64,000 nt of DNA from Streptomyces sp. HM190 (GCF_009857135.1 NZ_CP047318.1:1116001-1180000), one strand, 5' to 3'; positions 1 to 8,927 are shown, counted from the stretch's first letter. Numbers and translations are program-made. The notes: generated by a model not told the origin, from the sequence alone.

Positions 1-213
1 CCGGAGGGCACCAAGTTCAGCGGATACGTCCGTATGCCCGGCACCGAGATGACGGAACTCACGGTCAGCTTCACCGTGAGCACGACGGAGGCGCCGGCGG
101 CCCAGCGGATCTCGGCGCTGGAGGTCGCGAACGCCCTCAACGAACTCGCCGCCGCCCGCGGCTGGCCCCCGATCACCTTCTACGGGACCCCAGCCCCCGC
201 CCCGCTCAACTGA
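1..213 (+). CDS. C-terminal end of an unidentified protein (partial)
   Basis: The window opens inside a reading frame that stays open from base 1 to a TGA at 211-213, giving 70 residues of C-terminus. Third codon positions are strongly G/C, as in the neighbours. The visible part has a polar beta-like stretch ([14 protein letters not shown]) followed by a helical segment ([20 protein letters not shown]) and a Pro/Ala tail. A strong terminator follows at 274-306, so this is the last gene of its transcript. I do not recognise the family and the N-terminus is outside the window. Confidence 0.6.
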   Translation, partial: PEGTKFSGYVRMPGTEMTELTVSFTVSTTEAPAAQRISALEVANALNELAAARGWPPITFYGTPAPAPLN

Positions 214-273
214 CCCGACGCTCCACGCGGTACGCCGCACAGCACCCCCACCACCCACCACCCACCCGGGACC

Positions 274-306
274 GATCCCCGCGGAGCCACGCTCCGCGGG
301 GATTTT
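274..306 (+). terminator. Rho-independent terminator after the first partial gene
   Basis: A perfect 13-bp stem (275-287 pairing with 291-303) closes a 3-base loop and is followed by a T-run. It separates the partial gene on the left from the clpP-like gene starting at 384. Confidence 0.85.
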
Positions 307-383
307 CGCTGTCAGCCGATCACCACCCTCCGGAGGCGTACGTCCTGTACATTTTTTACAGAAGTCGACCAGAGGAGACCTCC

Positions 384-1025
384 GTGCCAGCGCACCGGCC
401 GTCCGCCCGCCATGTGCTCCCCGAATTCACCGAGCACACGAGTGCGGGTCACCGAACGATGGATCCCTACGCGAAGTTGCTGGAGGAGCGGATCGTGTTC
501 CTCGGGACGCAGATCGACGACACGTCGGCGAACGACGTGATGGCGCAGTTCATGCAACTGGAGTACCAGTCCCCGGACCGGGACATCTCCCTCTACATCA
601 ACTCCCCCGGCGGCTCGTTCAGCGCGATGACGGCGATCTACGACACGATCCGCTTCGTCACCTGCGACGTGGAGACCGTCTGCCTCGGCCGGGCCCAGGC
701 ATCCGCCGCGGTACTCCTGGCGGCGGGCACACCGGGCAAGCGATCCGTGCTGCCGGGCGCGCAGGTGGTGATCCGTCAGCCGGCTCTGGCCGAGCCGGTC
801 ACCGGACGGGCGAGCGATCTGGCGATCCGGGCCGAGGAACTGACGCGCAACCGCCGGCTGCTGGAGGAGATGCTCGTACGGCACACCAGGCAGAGCCACG
901 AACGGATCAGCGGCGACATCGAGCGGGACACGATCCTCGACGCCCAGGGCGCCGTGGACTACGGCCTGGTCGACCGGGTGGTGCCGGGCCGCAAGGGCTC
1001 ACGGGCGCTCCCCGGCGCGAGGTGA
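384..1025 (+). CDS. ClpP-family protease paralogue with a degenerate catalytic triad
   Basis: Start GTG at 384 is preceded by GAGGAG at about 373-378. The 213-residue product keeps the ClpP fold landmarks: [15 protein letters not shown] near residues 74-88, [14 protein letters not shown] at 102-115, and the [12 protein letters not shown] plus AVDYGLVD block near 171-195. Aligned by eye with E. coli ClpP, the catalytic Ser position (GQAASMGA) is Ala106, with a Ser shifted to 107, and the catalytic His (MIHQP) is Arg131; only the Asp of ERD (Asp182) remains. Streptomyces carry several ClpP paralogues, and this looks like one of the divergent ones, possibly a non-catalytic or regulatory subunit of a mixed ClpP ring. 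It is followed after 7 bases by a small gene and may be co-transcribed with it. Confidence 0.85.
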   Translation: MPAHRPSARHVLPEFTEHTSAGHRTMDPYAKLLEERIVFLGTQIDDTSANDVMAQFMQLEYQSPDRDISLYINSPGGSFSAMTAIYDTIRFVTCDVETVCLGRAQASAAVLLAAGTPGKRSVLPGAQVVIRQPALAEPVTGRASDLAIRAEELTRNRRLLEEMLVRHTRQSHERISGDIERDTILDAQGAVDYGLVDRVVPGRKGSRALPGAR

Positions 1026-1032
1026 GCCGCCG

Positions 1033-1350
1033 ATGCTTCCCCCCGAGCTGCCGCCGTTGCCCGCGCTGACGCGCGCAGAGGCGGAGCTGATCGACCGTTA
1101 TCTGGACGTCGTCGACCTGCTGGGCCGGATCAACCCGGCCCGCCCCGGCGACACGTATCGCGGACTGCGGGCCGCGCAGGCGCTCGTCGGCCGGGCGACG
1201 GCGCTGCGCGCCGCGCTCGAACTGATGCACACACGCGGCGAGAACGAGCTGCACGCGCCCACCCTGGCCCGGGCCCTGCGGGTGCTGGACGGGGAACGGC
1301 GGGCGGCCCGGGTCACCCTTCCGCCGGAACCCGAGGACTCCCCCGCCTGA
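1033..1350 (+). CDS. Small helical protein of unknown function downstream of the clpP paralogue
   Basis: An ATG at 1033 begins seven bases after the clpP-like stop, so the two are probably one operon. The 105-residue product is almost entirely amphipathic helix (LTRAEAELIDRYLDVVDLLGRI; AAQALVGRATALRAALELMH; ALRVLDGERRAARV), with an acidic Pro-rich tail. It has no signal peptide, membrane span or metal motif. It resembles the short regulatory-type proteins common beside Streptomyces stress genes, but I cannot assign a family. Confidence 0.55.
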   Translation: MLPPELPPLPALTRAEAELIDRYLDVVDLLGRINPARPGDTYRGLRAAQALVGRATALRAALELMHTRGENELHAPTLARALRVLDGERRAARVTLPPEPEDSPA

Positions 1351-1880
1351 CACCGAGGGCTCCCCCACCCCGGCCCCGAGGGCTCATGCGTCCGCCCCCG
1401 AGGGGATGCGCGCCCGGCCCGACGCGCCCCAACCCGAGGGCTTGTGCGCCTGCTCCCGAAGGCTCGCACACGTCTGCACCCGAAGGCTGGCACGTCTGAA
1501 CCGATCGCACCTCGTCCGCCGTACTACTGACGGGTCCTCCGGTCCGGGCTTCGGCCCACCGGACGGCCTACGGGGAACCACCCATCGGCCCATCCGTCCG
1601 CAGAACCGCCGGAGTTGCGCGTCATGCCTGCAAGAGTGCCGGAATCCACCCTTCCGATGCTGGTACGGACGCCCTCGATTCCGAGGACAGAACAGCCGAA
1701 AAGGGTCTGTCCACCCGAACGGGCGAGTGGTGAGGAACGCCACAAATCCCTGATTCCGTTGGGATTTTCGGACTTCCGTGCGTCAAGATCCCTTCCTGAC
1801 GACAAGCCCCCGCCACAGCGGCGGGGCGATCCGGGCGGACGCCGAGTCCTGCCGCCGTCCGGATGACCGGTCGACAGGAG
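1351..1880. repeat. Gene-free stretch with a degenerate CCCGAGGGCT repeat array
   Basis: No convincing gene lies between 1350 and the riboswitch at about 1880. From about 1353 to 1500 the motif CCCGAGGGCT or CCCGAAGGCT recurs about six times at irregular 20-26 base spacing, separated by GTGCG/CACGTCTG-like spacers. The rest (1500-1880) has no coding signature and probably holds the promoter of the wall-hydrolase transcript. Confidence 0.45.
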
Positions 1881-2035
1881 TGGATCGGCAGGAGTGGAGG
1901 ACCCAAGCACGACGGGTCGCCGGGACGGTCACGCCATGACCGGGCCGAGCAGCCCTTGGGGTGAAGCCGCGTGAGCGGCCGGGCAACTTCGCCAGCCCGA
2001 ATCCGACAGGTCATCCTTCACAGGCGGCTGACGAA
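1880..2035 (+). ncRNA. c-di-AMP riboswitch (ydaO/yuaA class) leader
   Basis: The leader shows the conserved blocks of the actinobacterial ydaO-yuaA riboswitch: CCTTGGGGTGAAGCCGCG with GAGCGGCCGGGCA just downstream, then CAGCCCGAATCCGACAGGTCA and a terminal CACAGGCGGC block, ending about 10 bases before the ATG at 2045. Its position before an NlpC/P60 secreted hydrolase is the classic Streptomyces arrangement, where the ligand c-di-AMP shuts off synthesis of cell-wall lytic enzymes. Boundaries are approximate. Confidence 0.82.
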
Positions 2036-2044
2036 GGGTTGCGC

Positions 2045-2518
2045 ATGTCTGCGCTCAATCGTGTCCCGTCGCTGTTGACCCGGGCCGGCACGGCCTCGGC
2101 TCTGACCATCGCCGCCGTCGGCGGCAGCATCGTGGTCCCGGGCGTCGCCTCCGACGCCGAGGCCGCCACAGTGGCGTCGAAGGCACTTCAGGTCGCGGCT
2201 TCGAAGAAGGGCTCCCCTTACAAGTACGGCGCGACGGGCCCCGGCAGGTTCGACTGCTCAGGGCTGACGCTCTACTCGTTCAAGAAGGCGGGCAAGAAGC
2301 TGCCCCGTACTGCCCAGCAGCAGTACAACAAGACGAAGCACATCTCCGCGAGCAGCCGCAAGCTCGGAGACCTCGTCTTCTTCCACTCGGGGTCGAACGT
2401 CTACCACGTCGGTATCTACGCGGGGAAGGGAAAGATCTGGCACTCGCCGAAGACGGGTGACGTCGTGCGACTGCAGAAGATCTGGACGAAGAGCGTCTGG
2501 TACGGCCGGGTCCGCTGA
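2045..2518 (+). CDS. Secreted NlpC/P60 cell-wall hydrolase
   Basis: The 157-residue protein begins with a signal peptide (hydrophobic core ASALTIAAVGGSIVVPGVA, likely cleaved near DAEAAT, residue 41). One NlpC/P60 domain follows. The catalytic Cys is in RFDCSG (Cys71) and His is in NVYHVGIYAG (His121), with a polar third residue likely at His133. The enzyme should be exported and cleave peptidoglycan stem peptides, probably the D-Glu/diamino-acid bond. It has no SH3, LysM or coiled-coil region and is a minimal single-domain member. The start is set at ATG 2045 because the longer in-frame extension runs into the riboswitch. Control is likely by c-di-AMP through that leader. Confidence 0.88.
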   Translation: MSALNRVPSLLTRAGTASALTIAAVGGSIVVPGVASDAEAATVASKALQVAASKKGSPYKYGATGPGRFDCSGLTLYSFKKAGKKLPRTAQQQYNKTKHISASSRKLGDLVFFHSGSNVYHVGIYAGKGKIWHSPKTGDVVRLQKIWTKSVWYGRVR

Positions 2519-2524
2519 TCCGTC

Positions 2525-2552
2525 GGGGGCGGCCGGAGCACCGGCCGCCCCC
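2525..2552 (+). terminator. Terminator hairpin after the NlpC/P60 gene
   Basis: A perfect 12-bp G+C stem (2525-2536 with 2541-2552) closes an AGCA loop only seven bases after the stop. There is no long T-run, which is usual for Streptomyces terminators. Confidence 0.75.
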
Positions 2553-2657
2553 TCGCTCACCCCGCCCGCTCCCCGGTCGCTCCCGAGTGCCCCGGAACCA
2601 TCGTTCGCCCCCACCCCGGCAGGGGTGACACGGACACCGACGGTTACTCGTACAGTC

Positions 2658-3476
2658 ATGGCCGACGAACGCATCACCCCCGCCCGCAACGAGACCCCTC
2701 TCGAACGGGCCGACCGCAACTTCGCCGAGTTGCTGCAGGAGCTGCGGGTCACCCAGACGGGGGTGCAGATCCTCTTCGCGTTCCTGCTGACGCTGGCCTT
2801 CACACCGCGGTTCCCGGACCTGGACTCGTTCCAGCGCGCCACCTACGTCACCGCACTGCTACTGGCCGTCCTCGCCGCGGCGCTCTTCACGGCCCCGGCC
2901 GCGCTGCACCGCTCGTTGTTCCAGCGGAACGCCAAGCCCACCATCGTCCGGGTCTCGTCCCGGCTCGCCGGCGTCGGCCTGGGGGTGCTGATGCCGGCCT
3001 TCGCCGGATCGGTCCTGCTCGTCGTGGACGTGACACTCGGCCGCGCCGCGGGCCTCACCGCCGGCGGTGGCACACTCGCCTGCTGTCTGCTGCTGTGGGG
3101 CCTGCTGCCGAAGCTGGTGGGCCGCGCCGTCGGCGGCAACCGCGCCCCGGTGCCCGCACCGCGCCCCGGCGGGACGGCACCCGCCCCCAGGAGCAGGACC
3201 CGGTCAGGGCTCCTGCGGACCGCCTGCCCTGACCGGCGTCACGGGCACGGCCCAGGGAAGTTCGATCGCCACCGTCTTGCCGCCCTCCCGCGTGGGTCTG
3301 ACACTCAGCCGCCCGCCGCACTCGGCGGTCAGCCAGCGGATGATGACCATGCCCCGCCCGTTGTCCTGCTGGACCGCGGCGGGCAGGCGTTTCGGGAAAC
3401 GCGGATGGCTGTCGGTGACACCGATGTGCAGATGCTCGTCACGGTCGAGGACGAGGTCCACGGTGAACGTGGGTGA
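2658..3476 (+). CDS. DUF6328-type membrane protein with an abnormal read-through tail
   Basis: The ATG at 2658 starts MADERITPARNETPLERADRNF, followed by RVTQTGVQILFAFLLTLAF, which is typical of the DUF6328 family of actinobacterial four-span membrane proteins. Spans are visible near residues 38-55, 70-90, 113-133 and 140-158 (TLACCLLLWGLLPKLVG). Family members normally end soon after the last span. Here the frame continues about 90 more residues of Arg/Pro-rich low-quality sequence to 3476, running opposite to the 3' half of the ATPase gene at 3204-3662. The tail is probably a lost stop codon or a small frameshift rather than a functional domain. The role of the family is unknown. Confidence 0.7.
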   Translation: MADERITPARNETPLERADRNFAELLQELRVTQTGVQILFAFLLTLAFTPRFPDLDSFQRATYVTALLLAVLAAALFTAPAALHRSLFQRNAKPTIVRVSSRLAGVGLGVLMPAFAGSVLLVVDVTLGRAAGLTAGGGTLACCLLLWGLLPKLVGRAVGGNRAPVPAPRPGGTAPAPRSRTRSGLLRTACPDRRHGHGPGKFDRHRLAALPRGSDTQPPAALGGQPADDDHAPPVVLLDRGGQAFRETRMAVGDTDVQMLVTVEDEVHGERG

Positions 3477-3662
3477 CTGACCGAACGTGTGCTGCACGGC
3501 GTTGGTGGCGAGTTCGGACACGATCAGGCGCACGGTGTCCGCGATGTCCGTGTCGCTCGGCAGACCCCATTCGGCCAGCACGGTGGCGACGTATCTACGA
3601 GCCGCGGACACCGAGGCGGGATCGCTCGGCAGAGTGACGGATGCTTCCTGGTGATCTGCCAT
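3204..3662 (-). CDS. Anti-sigma-factor-type ATPase (HATPase_c, RsbW-like)
   Basis: A compact 152-residue GHKL ATPase. The N box is in LIVSELATNAVQHT (about residues 46-59), the G1 region in VTDSHPRFPKR, and the G2 box in DNGRGMVIIRWLT near residue 100. Lone proteins of this kind in Streptomyces act as anti-sigma or anti-anti-sigma partner kinases or simple sequestering factors. It is transcribed away from the XRE/DUF397 pair at 3909-5014; this trio (ATPase, XRE-DUF5753, DUF397) is a repeated Streptomyces regulatory module of the whiJ/abaA type. The ATG at 3662 is chosen because longer in-frame starts overlap the divergent promoter region. Its 3' end overlaps the tail of the DUF6328 gene. Confidence 0.85.
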   Translation of the reverse strand: MADHQEASVTLPSDPASVSAARRYVATVLAEWGLPSDTDIADTVRLIVSELATNAVQHTFGQSPTFTVDLVLDRDEHLHIGVTDSHPRFPKRLPAAVQQDNGRGMVIIRWLTAECGGRLSVRPTREGGKTVAIELPWAVPVTPVRAGGPQEP

Positions 3663-3908
3663 GACGAGGCGTCCCTTTCCCACGGGACCGATGTCCGACT
3701 GGGAGCGGATGGTTCGAGTACGGTCCCGGACTGGTGCTTCGCGCCAGACTGCCACTACCTGGGCGGTCACGGGCGGCGATCCACCAAGATATGCATATAT
3801 CTGTCGCTCGAAGCGGTGAACTCTCCGACGGCCGACCGTATTCGTGGGGACCCCCGGGCCATCCTCTACCGTCACCCGACTTCGCGCGCCGGGCGGAAGG
3901 AGACACCC

Positions 3909-4874
3909 GTGCAGTACGGTCCGGCGGTGCGCCGCCGCAAGCTCGGCGCCGAGTTGCGCCTCCTGCGCACCCGCGTCGGCATCACCAGCGTCGAGGCGGC
4001 CCGTCTCGTGGGCTGGCACCAGTCGAAGGTGAGCCGCATCGAGACGGGCGCCAGCGGGGTGAAACCCGCGGACGTCCACCGGCTGCTGGACGCCTACGCG
4101 GTCGACGACACCGAGTTACGGGACCTGCTGATGGCGCTGGCGGGATCCGAGGACGGGGGCGGACGGCACAACTGGTGGCACGCGTACCGCGGCGTGCTGC
4201 CGCCGACGTACCGGGACTTCATCAGCCTGGAGTCGCAGGCGAGCGGGATGCGCACCCTGGAGACCTCGGTCGTGCCGGGCCTGCTGCAGATCCCCGAGTA
4301 CGCCCGGGCGGTGACCCGGGCCGCGGTGGAGGGGCTGGAGGACGACAAGATCGACGCGCTCGTGGAAGTACGGCTCGCGCGGCAGGACGTCCTGCGCGGA
4401 CGTCCCCCGATGACACTGAGCGCCGTGCTCGACGAGGGCGTCCTGCGGCGTGAGGTCGGCGGACCCGGGGTCATGGCGCGTCAGCTGGAGCGGCTGGTGG
4501 AGGCGGCGCGCCTGCCTCAAGTGAGGCTGCAGGTGCTGCCGTTCACTGCCGGGGCGCACATCGGCATCACCGGTCCTTTCGTAATCTTCTCATTTCAGAG
4601 CACATCCGATCTGGACGTGGTTGTTCTCGACCACTTGACGAGTAGCCTCTATCTGGAGCGGAAAGAAGACCTCAGGGCTTATGTCGAGGCCTTCAACGCC
4701 CTTCAGATCCACGCCCTTTCGCCCGAGGACTCGTTGGATTACATCGCCGCACTGGCTCAGGGCCAGCTTCCGGCGCGTAAGGAGGCACCATGTCAGCTCT
4801 GCCTCGGAACGTACCCACCAGTACCGCACTGCGCGGCGTGCGGTGGCTGCGCAGCAGCCGCAGCACGGGGATGA
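3909..4874 (+). CDS. XRE-family regulator with C-terminal DUF5753
   Basis: A GTG at 3909 with AAGGAGA 7-13 bases upstream gives 321 residues. The helix-turn-helix is at about residues 15-65 (LGAELRLLRTRVGITSVEAARLVGWHQSKVSRIETG). The rest matches the DUF5753 domain, including the family signature ASGMRTLETSVVPGLLQIPEYARAV and a C-terminal VVLDHLTSSLYLE block. These proteins bind DNA and act with small DUF397 partners. The downstream DUF397 gene overlaps its 3' end by 85 bases in another frame, implying translational coupling. The Cys-rich end (CQLCLGTYPPVPHCAACGGC) comes from the region shared with the DUF397 frame. Confidence 0.87.
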   Translation: MQYGPAVRRRKLGAELRLLRTRVGITSVEAARLVGWHQSKVSRIETGASGVKPADVHRLLDAYAVDDTELRDLLMALAGSEDGGGRHNWWHAYRGVLPPTYRDFISLESQASGMRTLETSVVPGLLQIPEYARAVTRAAVEGLEDDKIDALVEVRLARQDVLRGRPPMTLSAVLDEGVLRREVGGPGVMARQLERLVEAARLPQVRLQVLPFTAGAHIGITGPFVIFSFQSTSDLDVVVLDHLTSSLYLERKEDLRAYVEAFNALQIHALSPEDSLDYIAALAQGQLPARKEAPCQLCLGTYPPVPHCAACGGCAAAAARG

Positions 4875-5014
4875 ACAACTGTGTGGAAACGGCCCGTCCC
4901 GGGTCCGGCCGGCTGGCCGGACTGGTGGCCGTGCGCGACTCGAAGAACACGGCGGGGCCCGCCCTGCTGTTCACGCCGGAGGCATGGGAGGGATTCGTCA
5001 CCACGCTTCGGTGA
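4790..5014 (+). CDS. DUF397 small regulatory partner protein
   Basis: Seventy-four residues from ATG 4790, with AAGGAGG immediately upstream. The pattern VRWLRSSRSTGMNNCVETA...VAVRDSKN...LLFTPEAWEGFV is diagnostic for DUF397, the partner of XRE/DUF5753 regulators. It overlaps the regulator gene by 85 bases, the usual arrangement, and probably antagonises or titrates that regulator. Confidence 0.88.
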   Translation: MSALPRNVPTSTALRGVRWLRSSRSTGMNNCVETARPGSGRLAGLVAVRDSKNTAGPALLFTPEAWEGFVTTLR

Positions 5015-5071
5015 GCACCACGGACCGCACCACCGGTTCCGCTTCCGGCGACGCACGGCCGCGACGCCGAC

Positions 5072-6199
5072 TCATGGTCGCGTGTCGCCGATGATTCCCA
5101 CGGCCCGGTCGATCTGCGCCTCGGTGAGATCCGCCCGGGCGGTCAGCCGGAGCCTGGAGACGCCGTCGGGCACGGACGGTGGGCGGAAGCAGCCGACGGC
5201 GAGACCCGCCGCCCGGCAGTCCGACGCCCACCGCACCGCCTGATCCGGAGACGGCGCCCGCACGGACACCACGGCGGCGTCGGGCCGCACCGCTTCATGG
5301 CCCGAAGCCGTCAGCCGTGCGTGCAGCGCCCGCGCCACCTCACGGGCCCGTGCGGCCCGTTCCGGCTCACGGCGCAGCAGCCTCAGCGCGGCGAGGGCGG
5401 CACCCGTCGCCGCCGGGGCGAGCCCCGTGTCGAAGATGAACGTCCGGGCCGCGTTGACCAGGTGGTCGATGACCTTCGCCGGTCCGAGGACGGCACCGCC
5501 CTGGCTGCCCAGCGACTTCGACAGGGTGACCGTCACGACGACGTCGGGTGCCCCGGCGAGCCCCGCCGCCCACGGCGCGCCCCGGCCGCCGTCGCCGAGG
5601 ACGCCGAGCCCGTGGGCGTCGTCCACCACGAGCCCGGCGCCGTGGGCGCGGCACGCGGCGGCCAGACCGGTCAGCGGGGCGGCGTCGCCGTCCACCGAGA
5701 ACACCGTGTCGGAGACCGCGATCGCGGGCCCCTCGGCCGCGCCGAGCGCCTTGCGGACCGCGTCCGGGTCGGCGTGCCCGACGACCTGCGTGGTCCCGCG
5801 GGCCAGCCGGCAGCCGTCGATCAGGGAGGCGTGGTTGCCCGCGTCCGACACGACCAGCGAGCCGTGCGGGGCGAGCGCGGTGACGGCGGCGAGGTTGGCG
5901 GCGTAGCCGGAGGAGAAGACGAGCGCGGCCTCGAAGCCGCAGAAGGCGGCCAGTTCGCGCTCCAGTTCGCCGTGGAGTTCGGTGGTGCCGGTGACGAGCC
6001 GGGAGCCGGTCGCCCCGCCGCCCCAGGTGCGTGCCGCCCCGGCCGCGCCCTCGATGATCTCGGGGTGGTGGGCCAGCCCCAGGTAGTCGTTGCTCGCGAG
6101 GTCGAGCAGGGGCGAGTCGGCCGGGCGGGGGCGCAGGGTGCGGACGAGCCCGGCGCGGCGGCGCGCGGACGCCTGCTCGTCGATCCAGCCGAACGCCAT
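5072..6199 (-). CDS. bioF: 8-amino-7-oxononanoate synthase
   Basis: A PLP-dependent alpha-oxoamine synthase of 375 residues that condenses L-alanine with pimeloyl-ACP/CoA to 8-amino-7-oxononanoate, the first ring-forming stage of biotin synthesis. Visible motifs are LDLASNDYLGLA at 32-43, GSRLVTGTTELHGELE at 65-80, VVDDAHGLGVLG at 191-202, and the PLP lysine in TLSKSLGSQGG (Lys228). The ATG at 6199 has GGAGG at the right distance; the frame is open further upstream but without family sequence. It is divergent from bioB-bioA-bioD, so the biotin genes share the 200-base region between them. Confidence 0.93.
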   Translation of the reverse strand: MAFGWIDEQASARRRAGLVRTLRPRPADSPLLDLASNDYLGLAHHPEIIEGAAGAARTWGGGATGSRLVTGTTELHGELERELAAFCGFEAALVFSSGYAANLAAVTALAPHGSLVVSDAGNHASLIDGCRLARGTTQVVGHADPDAVRKALGAAEGPAIAVSDTVFSVDGDAAPLTGLAAACRAHGAGLVVDDAHGLGVLGDGGRGAPWAAGLAGAPDVVVTVTLSKSLGSQGGAVLGPAKVIDHLVNAARTFIFDTGLAPAATGAALAALRLLRREPERAARAREVARALHARLTASGHEAVRPDAAVVSVRAPSPDQAVRWASDCRAAGLAVGCFRPPSVPDGVSRLRLTARADLTEAQIDRAVGIIGDTRP

Positions 6200-6399
6200 G
6201 AGTCCTCCGGGGGTCGTGCGGGCGGCCCTCGCGGCGCCGGTGCCGTGGTCAGGCAGCGCGGCAGGGGCTTGTAGGTAGTGCACAGACCCTAACGGGACGG
6301 CTGAGCACCCTGGATGTGGCGATACCCACACATCGATCCTTCCGCGTTGTCCGAAGTCTCCTTGGCCGGGAGCGGTCCCGTAGGACAGGATCGGCTCTC
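6200..6399. promoter_or_regulatory. Shared intergenic region of bioF and bioBAD
   Basis: This 200-base gap holds the divergent promoters of the biotin genes. I see no strong perfect dyad of the kind expected for a BioQ or BirA operator. A TGTAGGTAGTGCACAGACCCTA stretch near 6270 is the least G+C-rich segment and the likeliest promoter/operator position. Confidence 0.45.
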
Positions 6400-7644
6400 A
6401 TGGACCTGCTGAACACGCTGGTGGACAAAGGGCTCCGGCGCGAGCCGCTGAGCCGTGCCGAGGCGCTCGCCGTCCTCGGCACCTCCGACGACGACCTGCT
6501 CGACGTGGTGGCCGCGGCCGGTAAGGTGCGCAGGCACTGGTTCGGGCGACGGGTGAAACTGAACTATCTCGTCAACCTCAAGTCCGGGCTGTGTCCCGAG
6601 GACTGCTCCTACTGCTCCCAGCGGCTCGGATCGACGGCCGGGATCCTCAAGTACACCTGGCTGAAGCCCGACGAGGCGTCCAGGGCCGCCGCGGCCGGTC
6701 TCGCCGGCGGTGCCAAGCGGGTGTGCCTGGTGGCGTCCGGGCGCGGCCCGACGGACCGCGACGTCGACCGGGTCGCGGGCACCATCAAGGCCATCAAGGA
6801 GGAGAACGAGGGCGTCGAGGTGTGCGCCTGTCTGGGGCTGCTCTCCGACGGCCAGGCCGAACGGCTGCGCGAGGCGGGCGCGGACGCCTACAACCACAAC
6901 CTCAACACGTCGGAGTCGACGTACGGGGAGATCACGACCACCCACACGTACGCCGACCGGGTGGACACCGTGCAGAAGGCGCACGCGGCGGGGCTGTCGG
7001 CGTGCTCGGGTCTGATCGCGGGCATGGGCGAGACGGACGAGGACCTGGTCGACGTCGTCTTCTCGCTGCGTGAACTGGACCCGGACTCGGTGCCGGTCAA
7101 CTTCCTGATCCCGTTCGAGGGCACCCCGCTGGCCAAGGAGTGGAACCTCACGCCCCAGCGGTGCCTGCGGATCCTCGCCATGGTGCGGTTCGTCTGCCCG
7201 GACGTCGAGGTGCGCATCGCGGGCGGCCGCGAGGTCCATCTGCGGACGATGCAGCCGCTCGCGCTGCACCTGGCCAACTCGATCTTCCTCGGCGACTACC
7301 TCACCAGCGAGGGCCAGGCCGGCAAGGCCGACCTGGAGATGATCGCGGACGCCGGGTTCGAGGTCGAGGGCGCCGACCAGGTCACCCTGCCGGAGCACCG
7401 GGCGGCCGGAGGGGGCTGCGGGTCCCACGAGAGCCGTGGCGGGTGCGGGGCCCACGAGGACGGCGGCTGCGGGTCCCACGAAGGCGGCGGGTGCGGGGCG
7501 CACGAGGGGGGTGGCGTCTGCGGTTCCGCGGACGCCACGGCCACCGCCGCCCCCACGGCGGCCCCGCAGGCGGGCGAGGCCCGGACGGACCTCGTCGCCG
7601 TGCGGCGTCGTGGTGCCGGAACGGACCTCGCGCCCAATGCCTGA
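6400..7644 (+). CDS. bioB: Biotin synthase with a Cys/His-rich C-terminal extension
   Basis: A radical-SAM enzyme that inserts sulfur into dethiobiotin. The CxxxCxxC cluster for the [4Fe-4S] centre is Cys65, Cys69, Cys72 ([13 protein letters not shown]). [21 protein letters not shown] and [11 protein letters not shown] are core BioB motifs, and IAGGRE supplies the conserved Arg near the [2Fe-2S] site. The core ends near residue 330. It is followed by an extension of about 80 residues built from five CG(S/A)HE-like repeats (about residues 337-372), then an Ala/Thr tail. Such a tail is absent from E. coli BioB and could bind iron or zinc. The ATG at 6400 has AGGA upstream. The last 8 bases overlap bioA, so the two are translationally coupled. 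Confidence 0.93.
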   Translation: MDLLNTLVDKGLRREPLSRAEALAVLGTSDDDLLDVVAAAGKVRRHWFGRRVKLNYLVNLKSGLCPEDCSYCSQRLGSTAGILKYTWLKPDEASRAAAAGLAGGAKRVCLVASGRGPTDRDVDRVAGTIKAIKEENEGVEVCACLGLLSDGQAERLREAGADAYNHNLNTSESTYGEITTTHTYADRVDTVQKAHAAGLSACSGLIAGMGETDEDLVDVVFSLRELDPDSVPVNFLIPFEGTPLAKEWNLTPQRCLRILAMVRFVCPDVEVRIAGGREVHLRTMQPLALHLANSIFLGDYLTSEGQAGKADLEMIADAGFEVEGADQVTLPEHRAAGGGCGSHESRGGCGAHEDGGCGSHEGGGCGAHEGGGVCGSADATATAAPTAAPQAGEARTDLVAVRRRGAGTDLAPNA

Positions 7645-8926
7645 GGTGCCCGGCCCGAGCACGGCCGAGCTGCTGGACCTCGACCGGCGGCATGTGTGGC
7701 ATCCGTACGGTCCGATGCCGGGCCGGGTCGAGCCGCTCGTCGTGGAGTCGGCGAGCGGCGTCCGGCTGCGGCTCGCCGACGGCTCGGGCGAACTGGTCGA
7801 CGGCATGTCGTCCTGGTGGTCGGCCATCCACGGCTACAACCACCCGGTGCTCAACCGGGCCGCGCGCGAGCAGCTCGACCGGATGAGCCATGTGATGTTC
7901 GGCGGGCTCACCCACGAGCCCGCCGTACGGCTGGCGAAGCGACTTGTCGACCTGTCTCCCGACGGTCTGGAGCATGTGTTCCTCGCCGACTCGGGGTCGG
8001 TCTCGGTCGAGGTCGCCGTCAAGATGTGCCTGCAGTACTGGCGCTCGCTCGGCCGCCCCGGCAAGCGGCGCCTGCTCACCTGGCGCGGCGGCTACCACGG
8101 CGACACCTGGCAGCCCATGTCGGTGTGCGACCCCGAGGGCGGGATGCACGAGCTGTGGCAGGGGGTGCTGCCGCGGCAGGTGTTCGTGGAGGCGCCGCCC
8201 GCCGAGTACGACGAGGCGTACGCGGAGCGGTTGCGCTCGGCGGTCGAGCGGCACGCCGAGGAGCTGGCCGCCGTGATCGTCGAGCCGGTGGTACAGGGCG
8301 CGGGCGGGATGCGGTTCCACTCCCCCGCGTATCTGCGGGTGCTGCGCGAGGCGTGCGACGCGCACGACGTGCTGCTGGTGTTCGACGAGATCGCGACCGG
8401 GTTCGGCCGGACGGGTGCTCTGTTCGCGGCGGAGCACGCGGCGGTGACGCCGGACGTGATGTGCGTGGGCAAGGCGCTGACCGGCGGTTACCTGACGATG
8501 GCCGCGACGTTGTGCACGGCGCGGGTGGCCGACGGGATCTCGCGGGGCGAGGTACCGGTCCTCGCCCACGGGCCGACGTTCATGGGCAACCCGCTGGCCT
8601 CGTCCGTGGCGCTCGCCTCGATCGAGCTGCTGCTGGGGCAGGACTGGCTCGCGGCGGTCCGGCGGATCGAGGCGGGGCTGCGGGAAGGGCTGGCGCCGGC
8701 GCTCGACGTGCCGGGGGTGAAGGACGTCCGGGTCCTCGGCGCGATCGGTGTGGTCCAGCTCGACCACGAGGTGGACATGAGGGCGGCTACGCAGGCGGCG
8801 GTGCGGGAGGGCGTGTGGCTGCGGCCGTTCCGCGACCTCGTCTACACGATGCCGCCGTACGTCACCGGTGACGAGGACGTGGCACGGATCGCGCGCGCGG
8901 TGTGCGCGGCGGCGCGGGAGGGATGA
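7637..8926 (+). CDS. bioA: Adenosylmethionine-8-amino-7-oxononanoate aminotransferase
   Basis: A class-III PLP aminotransferase of 429 residues that converts 8-amino-7-oxononanoate to 7,8-diaminopelargonate with SAM as amino donor. HVWHPYGPM (about 15-23), the BioA-specific [30 protein letters not shown], the PLP Asp in [13 protein letters not shown] and Lys279 in [10 protein letters not shown] are all present, as is the [10 protein letters not shown] block. It starts inside the end of bioB (8-base overlap) and ends one base before bioD. Confidence 0.94.
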   Translation: MPEVPGPSTAELLDLDRRHVWHPYGPMPGRVEPLVVESASGVRLRLADGSGELVDGMSSWWSAIHGYNHPVLNRAAREQLDRMSHVMFGGLTHEPAVRLAKRLVDLSPDGLEHVFLADSGSVSVEVAVKMCLQYWRSLGRPGKRRLLTWRGGYHGDTWQPMSVCDPEGGMHELWQGVLPRQVFVEAPPAEYDEAYAERLRSAVERHAEELAAVIVEPVVQGAGGMRFHSPAYLRVLREACDAHDVLLVFDEIATGFGRTGALFAAEHAAVTPDVMCVGKALTGGYLTMAATLCTARVADGISRGEVPVLAHGPTFMGNPLASSVALASIELLLGQDWLAAVRRIEAGLREGLAPALDVPGVKDVRVLGAIGVVQLDHEVDMRAATQAAVREGVWLRPFRDLVYTMPPYVTGDEDVARIARAVCAAAREG

Positions 8927-8927
8927 C

